Source: Rusavskia elegans (taxonomy: Eukaryota > Ascomycota > Lecanoromycetes > Teloschistales > Teloschistaceae). From it: a DNA stretch of 64,000 nt. This document shows, in pieces, positions 32,460 to 43,312 of the stretch. Each line of letters opens with the position of its first letter. The stretch's first letter is position 1. Where the stretch lies: positions 528,294-592,293 of the forward strand of contig SAUG01000035.1 in NCBI GenBank assembly GCA_011316305.1, in the 5' to 3' direction. The position numbers were made by a program, and so were the translations under genes. The notes under the pieces are model-generated. The model saw only the letters and a list, made by a program, of their open reading frames with translations, was not told where the DNA came from and did not search any database.

Positions 32460-33763
32460 CTCGCGTGTGTTGACGACCGCCGAGCTCTCAAGCTTCTTGT
32501 GTTAAGTGGATACTTAGTAAGGTGATTGCTGACCTCGTGGTGTGTTTTTCAAGGATGAATATGCTTTGGGAGAATCGATTGGAGAAGGAACGCGAGGCAC
32601 GTCGCAGATCCTGGTGGGTGGTAGGGTTAGGTGAGCAGCACATGAACAGATAGATCTCAACATTCTTGCTTGGTACGTTGGGAAACAACAAGACCTCCAA
32701 AGGAGGCAAAGCGTCAAAAGTTCCATATCACGATTGCACAGGACAAAGAAAACTCCCCAGGCGGTACACATAACAATGCGGAGAGATCAACATGTTTCTT
32801 CTACAGGATGCAAAGGACATTCCCAACATCAGGAAGCCCACCCAAAGCAAAGACAAATAACGCCACTTGGGCAAATAAACTACCACTCCCGCATGGCATA
32901 GCTGTTAAGCTCCTTGCAATCTCAATCTTCTGTTTCTGGCGAGGCCGCGGTTCGAAACGCACTCTCCCCAGTTTTCGCTGTTCATTTGGTTGACCGTTGC
33001 TGAAGGCTGTGCCATGTTGGGAGGAAGCCTCCGCATATCGCTATTCTCCTCGGCTGTCCACGGGAATGGTCCGGAACATTCTCCCCGCAGTCTGGTTGAT
33101 GATCGGTCGAAGTTGGCTTCGGCCAGCGCTGAGGTCCACCTGTTCGTGGTGCTGGCTACGAACCTTCCACCTTCGATGTGGGAGAGCTAAGAGACCTTCT
33201 TTTCTTTTTTTCTTTTTTTCCTTGAATTAACAGCATGTCACGAACAATCTCCGCTATCTACAGGTGCTCTACGTCGTCTCTTTGCATAACGCCGTCCCTG
33301 TCTTGCGTCTCCGACCTGTTAGTAGTATCACAATAGAGCCTGAGATTCTGAGATCCTTGGTCCTCCCACTCCTTTGTCACTGAACGCTGGTAAATTGCGT
33401 CGCTGAACGATGGCCAACAGTAACCGTACAGATCCATGCTTTTTGTACTCGCATAGGCTACGTGGCACCCTCTACAGCGCATCACCAACATGACAAGATT
33501 GTCTCGGGGCGCATAACTCCTCACACAAACGCAACAAAAATAGGATGTTGGTTGAGGGTCTCTTTCCCGCGCTGCATGCTACCACCCAACAGGGGGTTGG
33601 GGAAGCGGGAGAGTCATGTGAATGTCGTGAAGGATCTCTCAGATTCGCTCATCACATATCAGTAACCAACAGTGTGAGAATGCACAACATTTCTTCACCA
33701 GCATACTTTGATGCTTTGCACTTGCAAGATCTGCGCTGCGATTTATTTTCTCCAAATCAACGT
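32460..33763. other. Intergenic stretch between B3 and B4
   Basis: No gene seen. The divergent start codons of B3 and B4 bound it. A pyrimidine-rich TTTTC-type tract lies near 33197-33222. Confidence 0.4.
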
Positions 33764-34646
33764 ATGGACTTTGTACTCCGACAAGGAGGAGCCACGTCCA
33801 GGAGGAGGGTGAGAAAGAGCCACCAGACGAAGTTCGCAAAGCATATCTGCTGGCACGTTCCTCATCATCGCGACTGACAAGTTTTATTCTTATTAGGCGC
33901 TTTCTTGCAGTGGGGTCTCGGAGCAACTTTCTGCGGGAAGAATGTAGCAAAAACACGTAAAGCCTTCGTTATCTGGGCTTCTGAAAATTACCTGCAGTCT
34001 GCGGAGGGACCTATGCTGTCCAAAAATACCAGGAGCGAAATCGGTGCCCTTGCCAATTCAGGCGCAATCAGTACAACCAGCAGGGACAGTCTGTCGCCAG
34101 AGATAATTGCCGTCATTCAGAATTGGGGGAACATTCCTCTAGTTTCCAATTCGCCAGACTGCAGGACGGCTCGGACCAGACTCGTACGCCATCTCCTCAT
34201 CGATGGTACCTATCAAGTATCAGACCCAAGGTATTCAAGCCGATCCTCAGGAGGTAGGCCAAGCGCGCATGTGGATTTTTGAGAGGCTGGATGGATCCCT
34301 ATACAAATCTCTCACTCAGCCATGGCACTGCAAGTCTTTTGCCATTCATAACGGCCATCTAGTCGCAACAAGCATACCCGGCACCTTAGACCTAGCCTCG
34401 CTCCCCAAACCTGTGGTGGATGAGCATTTCGATACGAATCGGATGCGCATCTCTCGAAGTATCTTCAGAGATCTTGTTCAGGGCAGCCGTGTCTCAGGAT
34501 CAGCATCATCTACAGCCTTGATCGAGGAGCCCAGATTCATCGCAGGAGACGCGTCGACCGGCAGTGCTGCCACATCAGACACGGTACAGCAGCTGCTAGC
34601 AGCCCTCAACCTTGACGGTGACGAGGAAGAGATGGGAGCAAATTAG
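33764..34646 (+). pseudogene. Family B member B4, frame broken once
   Basis: Proposed exon 1 is 33764-33856 (basic, ending T-K-F-A-K-H-I, like B5 A-K-F-A-K-T-V). Exon 2 starts at 33911. The donor GTTCCT is weak; GTGAGA at 33809 is an alternative that also keeps phase. Exon 2 has T-R-K-A-F-V-I-W, L-S-P-E-I-I-A-V-I-Q-N-W, I-P-L-V and A-R-T-R-L-V-R-H-L-L. The frame must then move by +1 at about 34225-34230 (GACCCAAGG) to continue into G-Q-A-R-M-W-I-F-E-R-L-D-G and L-T-Q-P-W-H. It also lacks the F-L-x-x-D-A motif. Either a young pseudogene or one extra C in the run. It is the closest relative of B5 by eye. Confidence 0.7.
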
Positions 34647-37600
34647 AGATAGCTTTTGAGCTTGGCAATGGTATTTTTGCAAGTCCCGCTTTCTGGAGGA
34701 CTACAGCCTTACACATTCCAAGCATCGACCTGTCAAAAGACTACCCATGAATGGACCTCTTACATCGGCGGAGGATCTTATATCTTAACGACAGCTGATC
34801 TCCCCACTCCTTCTGAGCGGCACGCAATGCAAATGACGTTGGACATCAAAAACTTGCACGGGCCCAAACAGAAATATGTCACAGGGTCGTTCAAGCTGAA
34901 CGACAAACATAGGTATCATACTTAAAATACTCCCACTCAATGAAGAAAAAGCATGACCATGAAGAACAAGAAAGGACAGCCAATTTGGAACGTGATCTCA
35001 CAATAATGTTCGAGGCAGCGTGCCTTCCTCCGTCGACCTTATCGGAAATCGAGCTATCGGTGAGCCCACCCAGCTCTGACTATAATGAAGTACCCAGTGT
35101 TTGTCTTTCCCACTGTCGGGCTTCTCTATGACCTTATTTTACGTTGATTACACTGCCTGAATCCGGATACCTTTTGCTCATCCACCACGATTTGGAAGAT
35201 GCTTCACTGGCGTGACGAGACCTATTGCGGTACGATGTCTTTATTGTAGCGCTAACAAAGGCTTAATTAAAGCTTGCCGCGCAAATACCTCACTCAGCTC
35301 CTCCGACCCATGACTGTCGTACTTGTGTACCCTATCTTCATTGTACTAAGCGAAACGTCATTTCCTTTGACCCTCATTCCAGCCCAATATTGCTCTCACT
35401 TCAATGAGATAATGATGCCCCTTCAATTGATGTAACCATTCTATCTTTGCGTCCTTCTTGCTTTTGGCCAAGTACATGAACTCCAATCGAGTAGCAGGTG
35501 TCCTCAATACAGTAGATTTCAGTTATCAGCATGCTTGACGCTCGACAATTACAATTGTACATTTGAGATCTTCATAACAGCCAACCTCATCGCACTGAAT
35601 TGCATGGTAGTCTATTCGAGATCTCGGGTGACATCGGTATCTCCCTTGACGGGGATGATAACTCCAAAGTCTGAGACAAAGTAACTCCGTACCCTGCTCA
35701 ACAAGAAAAACCCTGTCCAAGGACCGACTCCGTACCAACCTTGCTTGCTCCCTTACATCCGGTCGAACAAGGGATTCACAGACGACGGCTGCTTATAGTG
35801 TTTCTTTCCGCATTTAAAAAAACCAAGTAAGCTGCCCCCCTCCTCGTGTTTCGATACCTCGAGCTCGACTCGACTTGCCATTATCGTGATCCGAACTGTA
35901 CTGTGTCACCTCGTGCACATATGTGAAGACATCGAGCTACTGGCATCCTGATTTCGCCCGCTTCGTGCGTTTCCAAAGCCGAGTTGATCTCTGGAGTCAA
36001 GAAGAACGGACAGGCCTCCCAAAACCTGCCTGCAAAGCTGGACACGTGGGACCATCATGGCGAAACGCTACAATCTTGAGTGCATAGTTGATGTATGGAT
36101 TGTAGGAAGCTGAAAATTATTGAGTGAACAATGTTGCAATCACCGAAAGAACGAAACGCTCCGGTCGAAGGGTATCGTTTGCTGCTTTGAAATGGACTGG
36201 TGGCATTGGCTGAGACCGCTGTTCGCAGAAAGATATTGTGTGACCGCTTCCATGTGTGAAAGGAGCTTGTCAAGGCGGGTTTGCATGAGGATAATGCAAA
36301 ATAGATATAGATTGGAAGATTCGCGAGTAAGTGAAATAACAGTGTAAGCAGGCACACCAGGACAAGATCTGCTACTGTCCGCTGGGAGTTGGTGCCGGAG
36401 TTTGTCAAGGCTAGATCAGTCTGATTGAGAATGAGTAAGGAAACAAGATAGGCTCTTTAAGAACCCGTGGGAAGGTGCCAATCTTAATGAAGTCTTGGGC
36501 AAGAAAACAGAAATGAACGAATACGACTGAGCATTCTCTTCATCAGACATATCGGACAAAGGCTACTGTCAATAGATTTCCTAAAATATAGAACTTTGCA
36601 AGCCGAAGGGGATTTATACAATTTTGCCATTCACAATATATTTCCTTCGTCATATTGCATAACTCGGCCTTTTCATACTGGGACCGCAGAAAATGCCGGA
36701 TATGTTTAAGCTCCAACTATTTGATAAGACTAGTAGAATTATAGCTCTGCGAGGTTTGCGCAAGGCTTGTCAATGTTATTATGCCGGATCTTTCGTGGCC
36801 CACAGCGCTTCAGCGCTTTCAGGAGGGCTATTGTTAGGGTCTCCCTCTATTGTTACCGTGTTAAACGATGTGGTGATATATTAAGCATCGTAAGTATGGT
36901 TTTTCCTCCAAGCTATTTAACTCAGGGTCATCCAGACTGTCTGACGACCGAATAATTGACGATTCGATGGACCAGACTATACTGCAGAGTTCCAAAATGT
37001 CAACCTGCATTCATGGCCTGCAGCGGAGGGACATCGAGCACAGAAGCTTCGATGCCCGTATGGATGACATCGCTGCTACAATATGAAAAGTTCAAGATGG
37101 GATAGATCAGGCGTAAGGAATGTGGATTCCGACTTGGGTCAACCTGGATCCCCTACAACTCACTGTTACAACAACCACCATTAAATTTTTGAGCAACATC
37201 CAAGCAATCGTTGAGTCCCAAATAGACAACCAGGAGCGCTCTGAGAGGTGAGATTGTCTTCTCAGCGTACACATGATCAATAAGTAAAGCTGTGGATATT
37301 TTGCTAAGCAGTCATTCCACGAGGTTGTACGGGGCCAGGTGCGTGTGGAGTCGTGCTCTAAGGTAACAGCATTCGTATGCCTTGATATGCAAGTTATTGT
37401 GGAGCTACGTTGAGGCAGAAGGAAGGCCTCAGCCAAGCCTAACACGGGCCTAGGATCTGGGGGGCAGGTCAATTTGGTAGAAAGGTCTACAATTGATATC
37501 CGTGACTGGAAATACGTAATGAGAAAGTGTAGAATACAGGTATTTGAAGGAAACGGATGTCGTTGCGGAGCTGGAAGGGAAGGAAACAACCATCTCTGCA

Positions 37601-38752
37601 ATCTGACGTTGATCACCCAGAATGTGGCTTTCTAATAAATTCCACTGCTGAAAGCCGGGACCTGGTTGATGGATTGCTTCGGAGGACCTTAAATCTCTTG
37701 CATTGGATAATACGGCTTGATGTAGTTTGCATTCTGAGCCGTGGGAAGCCACGGAATTTCCCAAAAAAGTGGAGGGGAGTATGGATGACTGTCAATGAAC
37801 AAAGCAGGGCCATGGAACCAATTCACGAGAGCGTGAATGAATCTTCTCGCTAATTCGTATCTAGAAATAGAGCCTACGATATCGGCTTATGGGAACCAAT
37901 TCACATAACCGTGAATGAAGGCGAGTTATCAGTAGGAGCAGCCTACGCATCGACGAGTGCCTGATCGGCACTTGCTGTGTACAATCCGTTCTGTCCAGCC
38001 ATACTCTTGACACTATTGTGCAATCGACGGCCAGAAGATACTTAGAAGCTGGAGCTCCGTCACTGCGTGAGTAGTCCAAGCTGCATGCGCAAGCATCTAC
38101 AGCACAAGTGTGATAGCCAGCATGGCTGTTCCAACACCCAGCCACCCCAACGTGGGCTAATGCAAAAAATGTAGCCGCGCGTGGGCGCCTGCTCGAAGGC
38201 TTGGCAAAGACTTCCGTCCCAACTTCCGACGTCACCTATGTGTTATCCGACCTGCAACGACGACGTGGACAGTTCACACGTCTACCTAATTGGCCTAACA
38301 CAATGCCATCTGTAACACCTCGTAGAACGTTCCAGCTTATGTATGAAAGAGAAGCCAATATCAAGGACAGCATCTGGAAATTGTAGCATCTCAACGGTGA
38401 GAATATCTTCTCATAAGCTTATCTTGTCCAAATCTGTCGTAGCACAATGTCATTTGGGACGGTGTTATTGAAGAGGATGTTTGCTGCGGCATTGGCGCCA
38501 AGCCCAAATCCCGCAAATTGTTGATAAGCCCAGTCAACACATTTGGTGTGAAAGGATGCTTGGCGACCAAAACGACCGTCTTGGCGAGACGAACAAAAAA
38601 GAGCCATTTGGGCTGGAGAAAAATCCAGCAGAGAGCTGGGCAAGAGGGCAAGAGGGCAAGAGGGCAAGAGGTAAAAAGAAAAAAAAAAAAGGAGGAATGA
38701 ATGAGGAGCGCGAGCGCTCTGTGGCCAAATTGATCTCTAGACAGATTCCATT
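34647..38752. other. Gene-poor stretch of about 4 kb
   Basis: I see no convincing gene on either strand. Frames at 34656-34925 (+), 36055-36408 (-), 37107-37616 (-) and 38201-38386 (+) lack protein-like character or a family. An 8-bp tandem repeat lies at 38638-38671, followed by an A-rich tract at 38675-38691. Confidence 0.4.
38638..38671 (+). repeat. 8-bp microsatellite (GGGCAAGA, about 4.25 units)
   Basis: Perfect tandem units followed by an A-rich tract. That tract is a T-run on the minus strand, about 60 bp beyond the tRNA-like gene. Confidence 0.85.
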
Positions 38753-38836
38753 GCGGACCCTCGGACTCGAACCCGAGACCTACTAGCGTCACAATATTGT
38801 AGAATCCAGACCGTCCACCAACTGAGCCAGAGTCCC
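38753..38836 (-). tRNA. tRNA-Arg(UCU)-like gene with a 12-nt intron and a T-arm defect
   Basis: The minus strand reads acceptor GGGACTC, the A box TGGCTCAGTTGG, an anticodon stem TCTGG with loop A-T-TCT-A, then CAATATTGTGAC (candidate intron after position 37). It continues G, CTAGT, variable loop AGGTC, and T-arm TCGGG-TTCGAGT. The 3' T-stem reads CCGAG where CCCGA would pair. Inserting one C there also makes the acceptor pair (GGGTCC against GGGACTC, except 1:72). So either one base is missing from the sequence or this is a tRNA pseudogene. A T-run lies about 60 bases downstream. Confidence 0.5.
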
Positions 38837-39099
38837 TCTCATGTTAATTGACTGTACAGGATGAGTTATAACCTTTCTTTTGATCTCGACAATCCTCGAA
38901 GTATGCTATCACACCATAACAAGCTTTCCTCAATGCCAATGCACCGTCTTTCTTACACCTACCAACACCAAATATCAACATTTTATTTTCCGCTTGAGTA
39001 CGCGTCTTTCACTCTTATCATTCCTGCCCATCGTTGTTCTCATCAACCCTCATGACTATAATTGTCTATTTCAATTTGGCCCTGCCGGTCGAATTGGGA
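38837..39099. other. Short intergenic stretch upstream of B5
   Basis: No gene seen. It would hold the B5 promoter. Confidence 0.4.
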
Positions 39100-40264
39100 A
39101 TGTCGTGTAAACGAAAACAAGATACCGAGCTGATGGATAGTACACGCGCGAAATTTGCAAAGACAGTCCAGAGTATGCCCCAGCTGATTTTTGTTATACT
39201 GGTAATCTCGGCAACAACTGACGCGCTCTCATGTAGCTGGCACATGCGTAGAATTCCTCATCCAAGATGCCAACGTCACCCGCAAAGCTTTCATGCGCTG
39301 GTGGATCGAAGACTACCTCAAGTCCCCATACGGGAAAGCGCTACCAAAGGCCATCAAGACGGAGATCAAAAGCCTTCTAGAGACTAGGCCGCCCAATCCT
39401 ATCAGCAGGGAGTCACTACTACCAGGCACCGTGTCGGTCATTCAAACCTGGGAGTCCATTCCACTCGTGCAAGGTTCGGTCGAGTGGGCAAAAGCTCGCG
39501 TACGCCTGATCCGCGACCTCATCATGGACGGACGCTTCCAGCAATACAAAGACCATCTCGACCTCGTCGCAACCTCTGAGGAATTGGGCCACGCACGTTG
39601 CTGGATCTACCAGCGCGATGATGGGCAATTGGATCATTACCGCTCCTTAGCGCAACCGTGGTCCTACAAGGACATCGAGTGGAGCAATGAGGGCCCTGTA
39701 ACCAAGCTAGCCGATCCAGCTCTGACCGCGACCGATTTTCCTCGAGTCCCAGCCAATCCAACTAGCAACCTAAACCGCCTGAGGATTTCAGATACGGAGT
39801 TCGAGCTGCATCTTCTCTCCCTCAGCATCTCCACAGGTGAGCAGCAGCAGGAATCTGCCCAGACGCAGATCGCAGATGGGTTGAAAACCACCATGGAGCC
39901 ATCGATGGAGGGAGAGGCCGTTCAGCAGCAGCGACAGCACGTCAAAGAAGAGCACGCCCACAAGGGAGATACCAAGGATAAGATCATCCAGCAGCCGCGC
40001 ATCAAGGGAGAACAAGCCTACGAGGGAGATGATGAGGTAGAGGTCATCCAGCAGCAACACGTCAAAGAAGAGCACGCCCACAAGGGAGATGCCGATGGAC
40101 GCGCCATTCAGCAGCCCCACATCAAAGAAGAGCCTGGGAACGGCGAAGAAGCCGAGGTGGAAGTCACCCATCATCGCTCAATCAAGCAAGAGCATGCAGA
40201 TGGCGAAGAAGCCGAGGTAGAAATTCTTGACCAACCATTAATCAAGCCAGAGCGTAATGACTAA
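39100..40264 (+). CDS. Family B member B5 with a SUMO-consensus repeat tail (366 aa)
   Basis: Exons 39100-39172 and 39237-40264. The 64-bp intron is GTATGC...CATGTAG, phase 1, identical in position to B1 and B3. Exon 1 is basic (M-S-C-K-R-K-Q, T-R-A-K-F-A-K). Exon 2 has G-T-C-V-E-F-L-I-Q-D-A-N-V, then T-R-K-A-F-M-R-W-W, L-L-P-G-T-V-S-V-I-Q-T-W-E-S-I-P-L-V, A-R-V-R-L-I-R-D-L-I, A-R-C-W-I-Y-Q-R-D-D-G, and Y-R-S-L-A-Q-P-W-S-Y-K-D-I. The last 105 residues or so are an acidic tandem repeat with V-K-E-E, I-K-G-E, V-K-E-E, I-K-E-E, I-K-Q-E and I-K-P-E, every one a psi-K-x-E motif. Frame intact. It is the cleanest copy of the family. Function unknown; a SUMO-controlled nuclear factor is a hypothesis. 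Confidence 0.78.
39937..40261 (+). repeat. Coding repeat array with six psi-K-x-E motifs in B5
   Basis: Units of about 20 residues, each carrying I/V-K-x-E, then H-A-x-x-G-D or similar, then I-Q-Q. Units 1 and 3 share a nearly identical DNA stretch (cacgtcaaagaagagcacgc). Confidence 0.8.
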
Positions 40265-41786
40265 AGCCATATCAAGGGGGACAACAATTACAACCCTATC
40301 GACAGACTTCAATACCACATGCGCTCCACCATGTGCTAGATTTCAGGTGCACAACGCCTTACAGCGTCTTTTCATCCATTAGCCGCGCAATCGAGGTCGC
40401 GAGTGCCGATCCTTATTATTTGCGTGCTCTTTCCTTTCGTTTTCCTTCCTTTCAATTTTTTTTTTCGTTCTTCGTGTCCTTGGGGTATACAGTTGCCAAT
40501 AATTTAATAAGTGTTTCTTTTTGATTACATGCGAGTTTTTGCCAAAAGACCCTCCTCTTATCGACATTTTCATATGCAATTTGTCGAGTTTGGGGAATCT
40601 TCCAGATGGAAGATCGTAGGGATAAGTCACTTGTGGTGTAAATATGCGTCCACAAGCGTTCTATATCGTAGAATTGAGACAGAGTGCTATCTCTCACGTG
40701 CCAATCTCCGACCTCTACTCCATCTCCCCAGTGAAGCAATGCATAGCCTCTGTTCTCTAGCGTGAAATTATCTACATGCGCGTATCACTTTCCCTGCCAT
40801 GTAGAAGGTGTGTTCCCTCTGCCGTAACAAGTTTGGTTCGGGGGTTTTCAGTGGGTAAAAGGGGAGAAAATGCTGGCGTTGCTCGTGGTCCGTCTCGTGC
40901 TGGGGGTGGTGTTGCTCGTTCGTTCTGTGGGCGGTTCTTCTCGTGTGCTTGGTCGTTCTTTCCATGGGGCTGGGGCTGGGGCTGGGGCTGGGTCTGTACT
41001 TCGTTCGGAAAGTCAAAATGACTTCGACGATGACTGGTTCGAGGGGGAGGATTTGGAGAGACGTGAGAGAAGGGGTAGGTAGGGAAGACCACTGATTGGA
41101 TTGAAAGGGCTGAGGGAATATGGCAGCAGACGAGGGGACATATCAGCAGCGCCATCGAAATGAACAGCTTGCCCATACGTAGCCTTCCCGTCACTTTCCG
41201 TTCACAGAAGGCCAAATTGTTGGGGGACGACACATGCAAATCCATTTTCCTCTCACGTTCAAGCTAATCGTCTTCGAAGGGTGGTTTAGTAAGACTTTCA
41301 AGTATTACCCTTACCAGCGTATTTCCATGGAGTTCACTCTCCCAATACTCAATGTTCAAGCCGCACAGTCTACCTGAAGAGGTGGAACATCCAAGGTACT
41401 CATGCCTTTCGAGCTTCAAAATCCCCGTATCGCCCAATCGTGACAGTGGAGACCGGTCAGGGTTGGTGTTAACGAAAGAGCTGTGAGAATAAGGAGTGAG
41501 CCACTATTTTGACCAGTCTACACGAATGTCTTGAAGCCGTGGAAGTATGAGTACCTTGGGTACCCTCGTACTACATGCCCAAGATGTTTGTATTTGGTGA
41601 GATCTTCCTCATCGACAAAGAAAGTAATTAGAGAAAAAAACGATAAATTATAAAAGAAAATAGAAAAGAAAAACCCCAGATAATACTTTATATATGATTA
41701 CTATTTATAGGTACAATACGCCGATTTATAGATCGTAGCTTTTCTATTAGTAGATCGTCTATAGAAGATATCTATAAAGAGCGGAT
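40265..41786. other. Intergenic stretch with an AT-rich patch
   Basis: No gene seen. The minus-strand frame at 40772-41245 is low-complexity over a (GGGGCT)n tract near 40963-40992. At 41630-41790 base composition turns strongly AT-rich with many TATA steps, up to the 3' end of the HeLo gene. Confidence 0.45.
40963..40992 (+). repeat. 6-bp microsatellite (GGGGCT)
   Basis: About five units of GGGGCT, slightly interrupted at the end. Confidence 0.7.
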
Positions 41787-42920
41787 TTATCTATAGATTA
41801 AACCCGTCAAACGCCTTTTTCGATAGAAAAATGTACTCCATCTATTGATAAAATAATCTTCCACTGGGATGATAAAAAAATCCACCACTGGGATGATAAA
41901 ATAATCCACCACTGGCATGATAAAATAATCCACCACTGGGATGATAGAATAATCCACCTCTGTGGTGTATAATATCTTCCAGACTAGAGTGAACCATAAC
42001 AGGGTAGCACTAACGCGGAAAATGAATTTCAAGAGCAGTGAACCTTTTCGTTTACGGGCAGCGCTTGGAACGTTATTTCTAGACCTAGTTTCGGTGAAAT
42101 TAGGAGCTTTATCAGGTCCTTCAAAGTCCGCAGCACTACTGCTCCGAAAATGAGACTGCGAGACTGCGCTCATCCATTCCATGATGCAAATATCATGTGA
42201 AGCTCCCGAAACCGAAGCCCGCAAGGCAATAGAAGCGGCGTCGGACCATTGCTGGTTCCCCCCCACAGAAGCTTCTGCAATCAGTCGCAAGTCTTCAGGA
42301 TCTTCGACTGTACTGAGCTCTTCCCTGACAAGAGCTGCTCGCTTCGTGGCCATCTCGACCGAGTCGGTGATAGCTTCCAAACCATTGATGAATTGATGGA
42401 TATCTTCTACAAGGCTCATGAATTTCTGTCTGTCGCGTATAGCCCATTTGGTCTTTTTCGTGGTGGTGGTTTGCTTGTGATTCTGTTCGATCCGAGATTT
42501 AAATCGGATGTAAGAAGCCTTCAGTCGCAGCGGTAGCCCTAGAGAGTCGCCCGAAGCCGAAGGCCTCGCGAGCGCCAAGGAGGGTGAGGATGCATCGTTG
42601 CTCATTGGTTTCAAACCATAGCGAGCCGTCAATGCATCTGTGTCCTCGAACAGCATGCGGATACAATTGAGGATTTGCTCCACGATAGGACGAACATGCG
42701 GCGATTCAACCTTGTTGCCTCCAGTTGCATTGGTAGAGGAAATCCCGACCGATTCGCCCCAAATCAGCAGTCGGGCCTTCTCGATAGAGAATTTAGTGAT
42801 GAGTAGCTCCAGATCGCGTCCACAGGTCTTAGCCGCATCGATGTATTCGAAACATTCCACGCATGTTGTCAGCAGTGAGATCAATCCCACGGCCCCGATG
42901 GAAAGGCTGACAGGTTCCAT
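41787..42920 (-). CDS. HeLo-domain cell-death-type protein with TM segment and repetitive tail (377 aa)
   Basis: Intronless. The N-terminal 1-220 or so is a HeLo domain (PF14479), the pore-forming module of the HET-S/HET-S-like incompatibility system. It shows the hydrophobic start M-E-P-V-S-L-S-I-G-A-V-G-L, then C-F-E-Y-I, G-R-D, I-E-K-A-R-L-L-I-W-G-E-S-V-G-I and, later, K-W-A-I-R-D-R-Q-K-F-x-x-L-V-E-D-I with L-R-L-I-A-E-A-S. A typical HeLo protein has a C-terminal prion-forming domain. Here residues 295-317 form a predicted transmembrane helix, and 321-357 are an 8-residue repeat V-V-D-Y-F-I-I-P. No G-x-x-x-N-x-x pattern like the HET-s prion domain is seen. The tail borders an AT-rich patch. 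Plasma-membrane cell death role inferred from the family. Confidence 0.82.
   Translation of the reverse strand: MEPVSLSIGAVGLISLLTTCVECFEYIDAAKTCGRDLELLITKFSIEKARLLIWGESVGISSTNATGGNKVESPHVRPIVEQILNCIRMLFEDTDALTARYGLKPMSNDASSPSLALARPSASGDSLGLPLRLKASYIRFKSRIEQNHKQTTTTKKTKWAIRDRQKFMSLVEDIHQFINGLEAITDSVEMATKRAALVREELSTVEDPEDLRLIAEASVGGNQQWSDAASIALRASVSGASHDICIMEWMSAVSQSHFRSSSAADFEGPDKAPNFTETRSRNNVPSAARKRKGSLLLKFIFRVSATLLWFTLVWKILYTTEVDYSIIPVVDYFIMPVVDYFIIPVVDFFIIPVEDYFINRWSTFFYRKRRLTGLIYR
41840..41965 (-). repeat. 24-bp coding repeat in the HeLo gene tail
   Basis: About five units of 24 bp encoding V-V-D-Y-F-I-I-P, with single-residue drift between units (Y/F, I/M, V/E). It preserves frame and hydrophobic/aromatic pattern. 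Confidence 0.8.
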
Positions 42921-43265
42921 CAGGCCGGGACTGTGTGTCTGTTCAAGGGCTGGCTGGCGTCATGGAAAGGAAAACTGCCCATGTTTGAGAGTCCTATGTA
43001 CCCGCTTGCGATTCAAAGACCACACAAACTTGCTGGTCTGGCCGTATGGAGGTAGTAGAAGATGTTCATCGCAGCCTGTCAGCCTTGGACTTTGGACCTT
43101 GCCGAAAAGGGCAGTGGCTGTGCAATATCATGCAGCTAAAATGCAGCCTCATCGTAGCCAGCCAACCATACTGCTCGGGTTTCAAATATGTGGCGGGATC
43201 CTATTGTAGTGTTTACCAGAGAAATTCTCGGGCGAGTTTTGCAACATCTTGGCGCGCGGAATTAG
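42921..43265. other. Upstream DNA of the HeLo gene
   Basis: Ordinary base composition. No gene seen and no RIP signature up to the transposon edge. Confidence 0.45.
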
Positions 43266-43272
43266 ACGCCAA
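43266..43272 (+). repeat. Target-site duplication, left copy (ACGCCAA)
   Basis: Identical to 48294-48300. Depending on where the end is drawn the duplication is 6 bp (CGCCAA) or 7 bp. Confidence 0.8.
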
Positions 43273-43312
43273 TATGGCGGACGGTAGGAGGCTTCCAGAC
43301 AAAATAATTCCT
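43273..43312 (+). repeat. Left terminal inverted repeat (40 bp)
   Basis: Starts TATGGCGGACGGTAGG and ends AAATAATTCCT. Position 17 is A here and G in the right copy, a RIP-type transition. CpA steps inside it are intact. Confidence 0.9.

Noticed and set aside
40772..41245. Minus-strand frame of 157 codons with a Pro/Gln repeat
   Set aside because: Produced by a 6-bp microsatellite; no start context or protein-like ends.
43273..43276. TA dinucleotide target site (Tc1/mariner-like) at the transposon ends
   Set aside because: The ends can be read as TA plus TGGCGG, but the additional matching CGCCAA/ACGCCAA on both outer sides is explained only by a longer 6-7 bp duplication.
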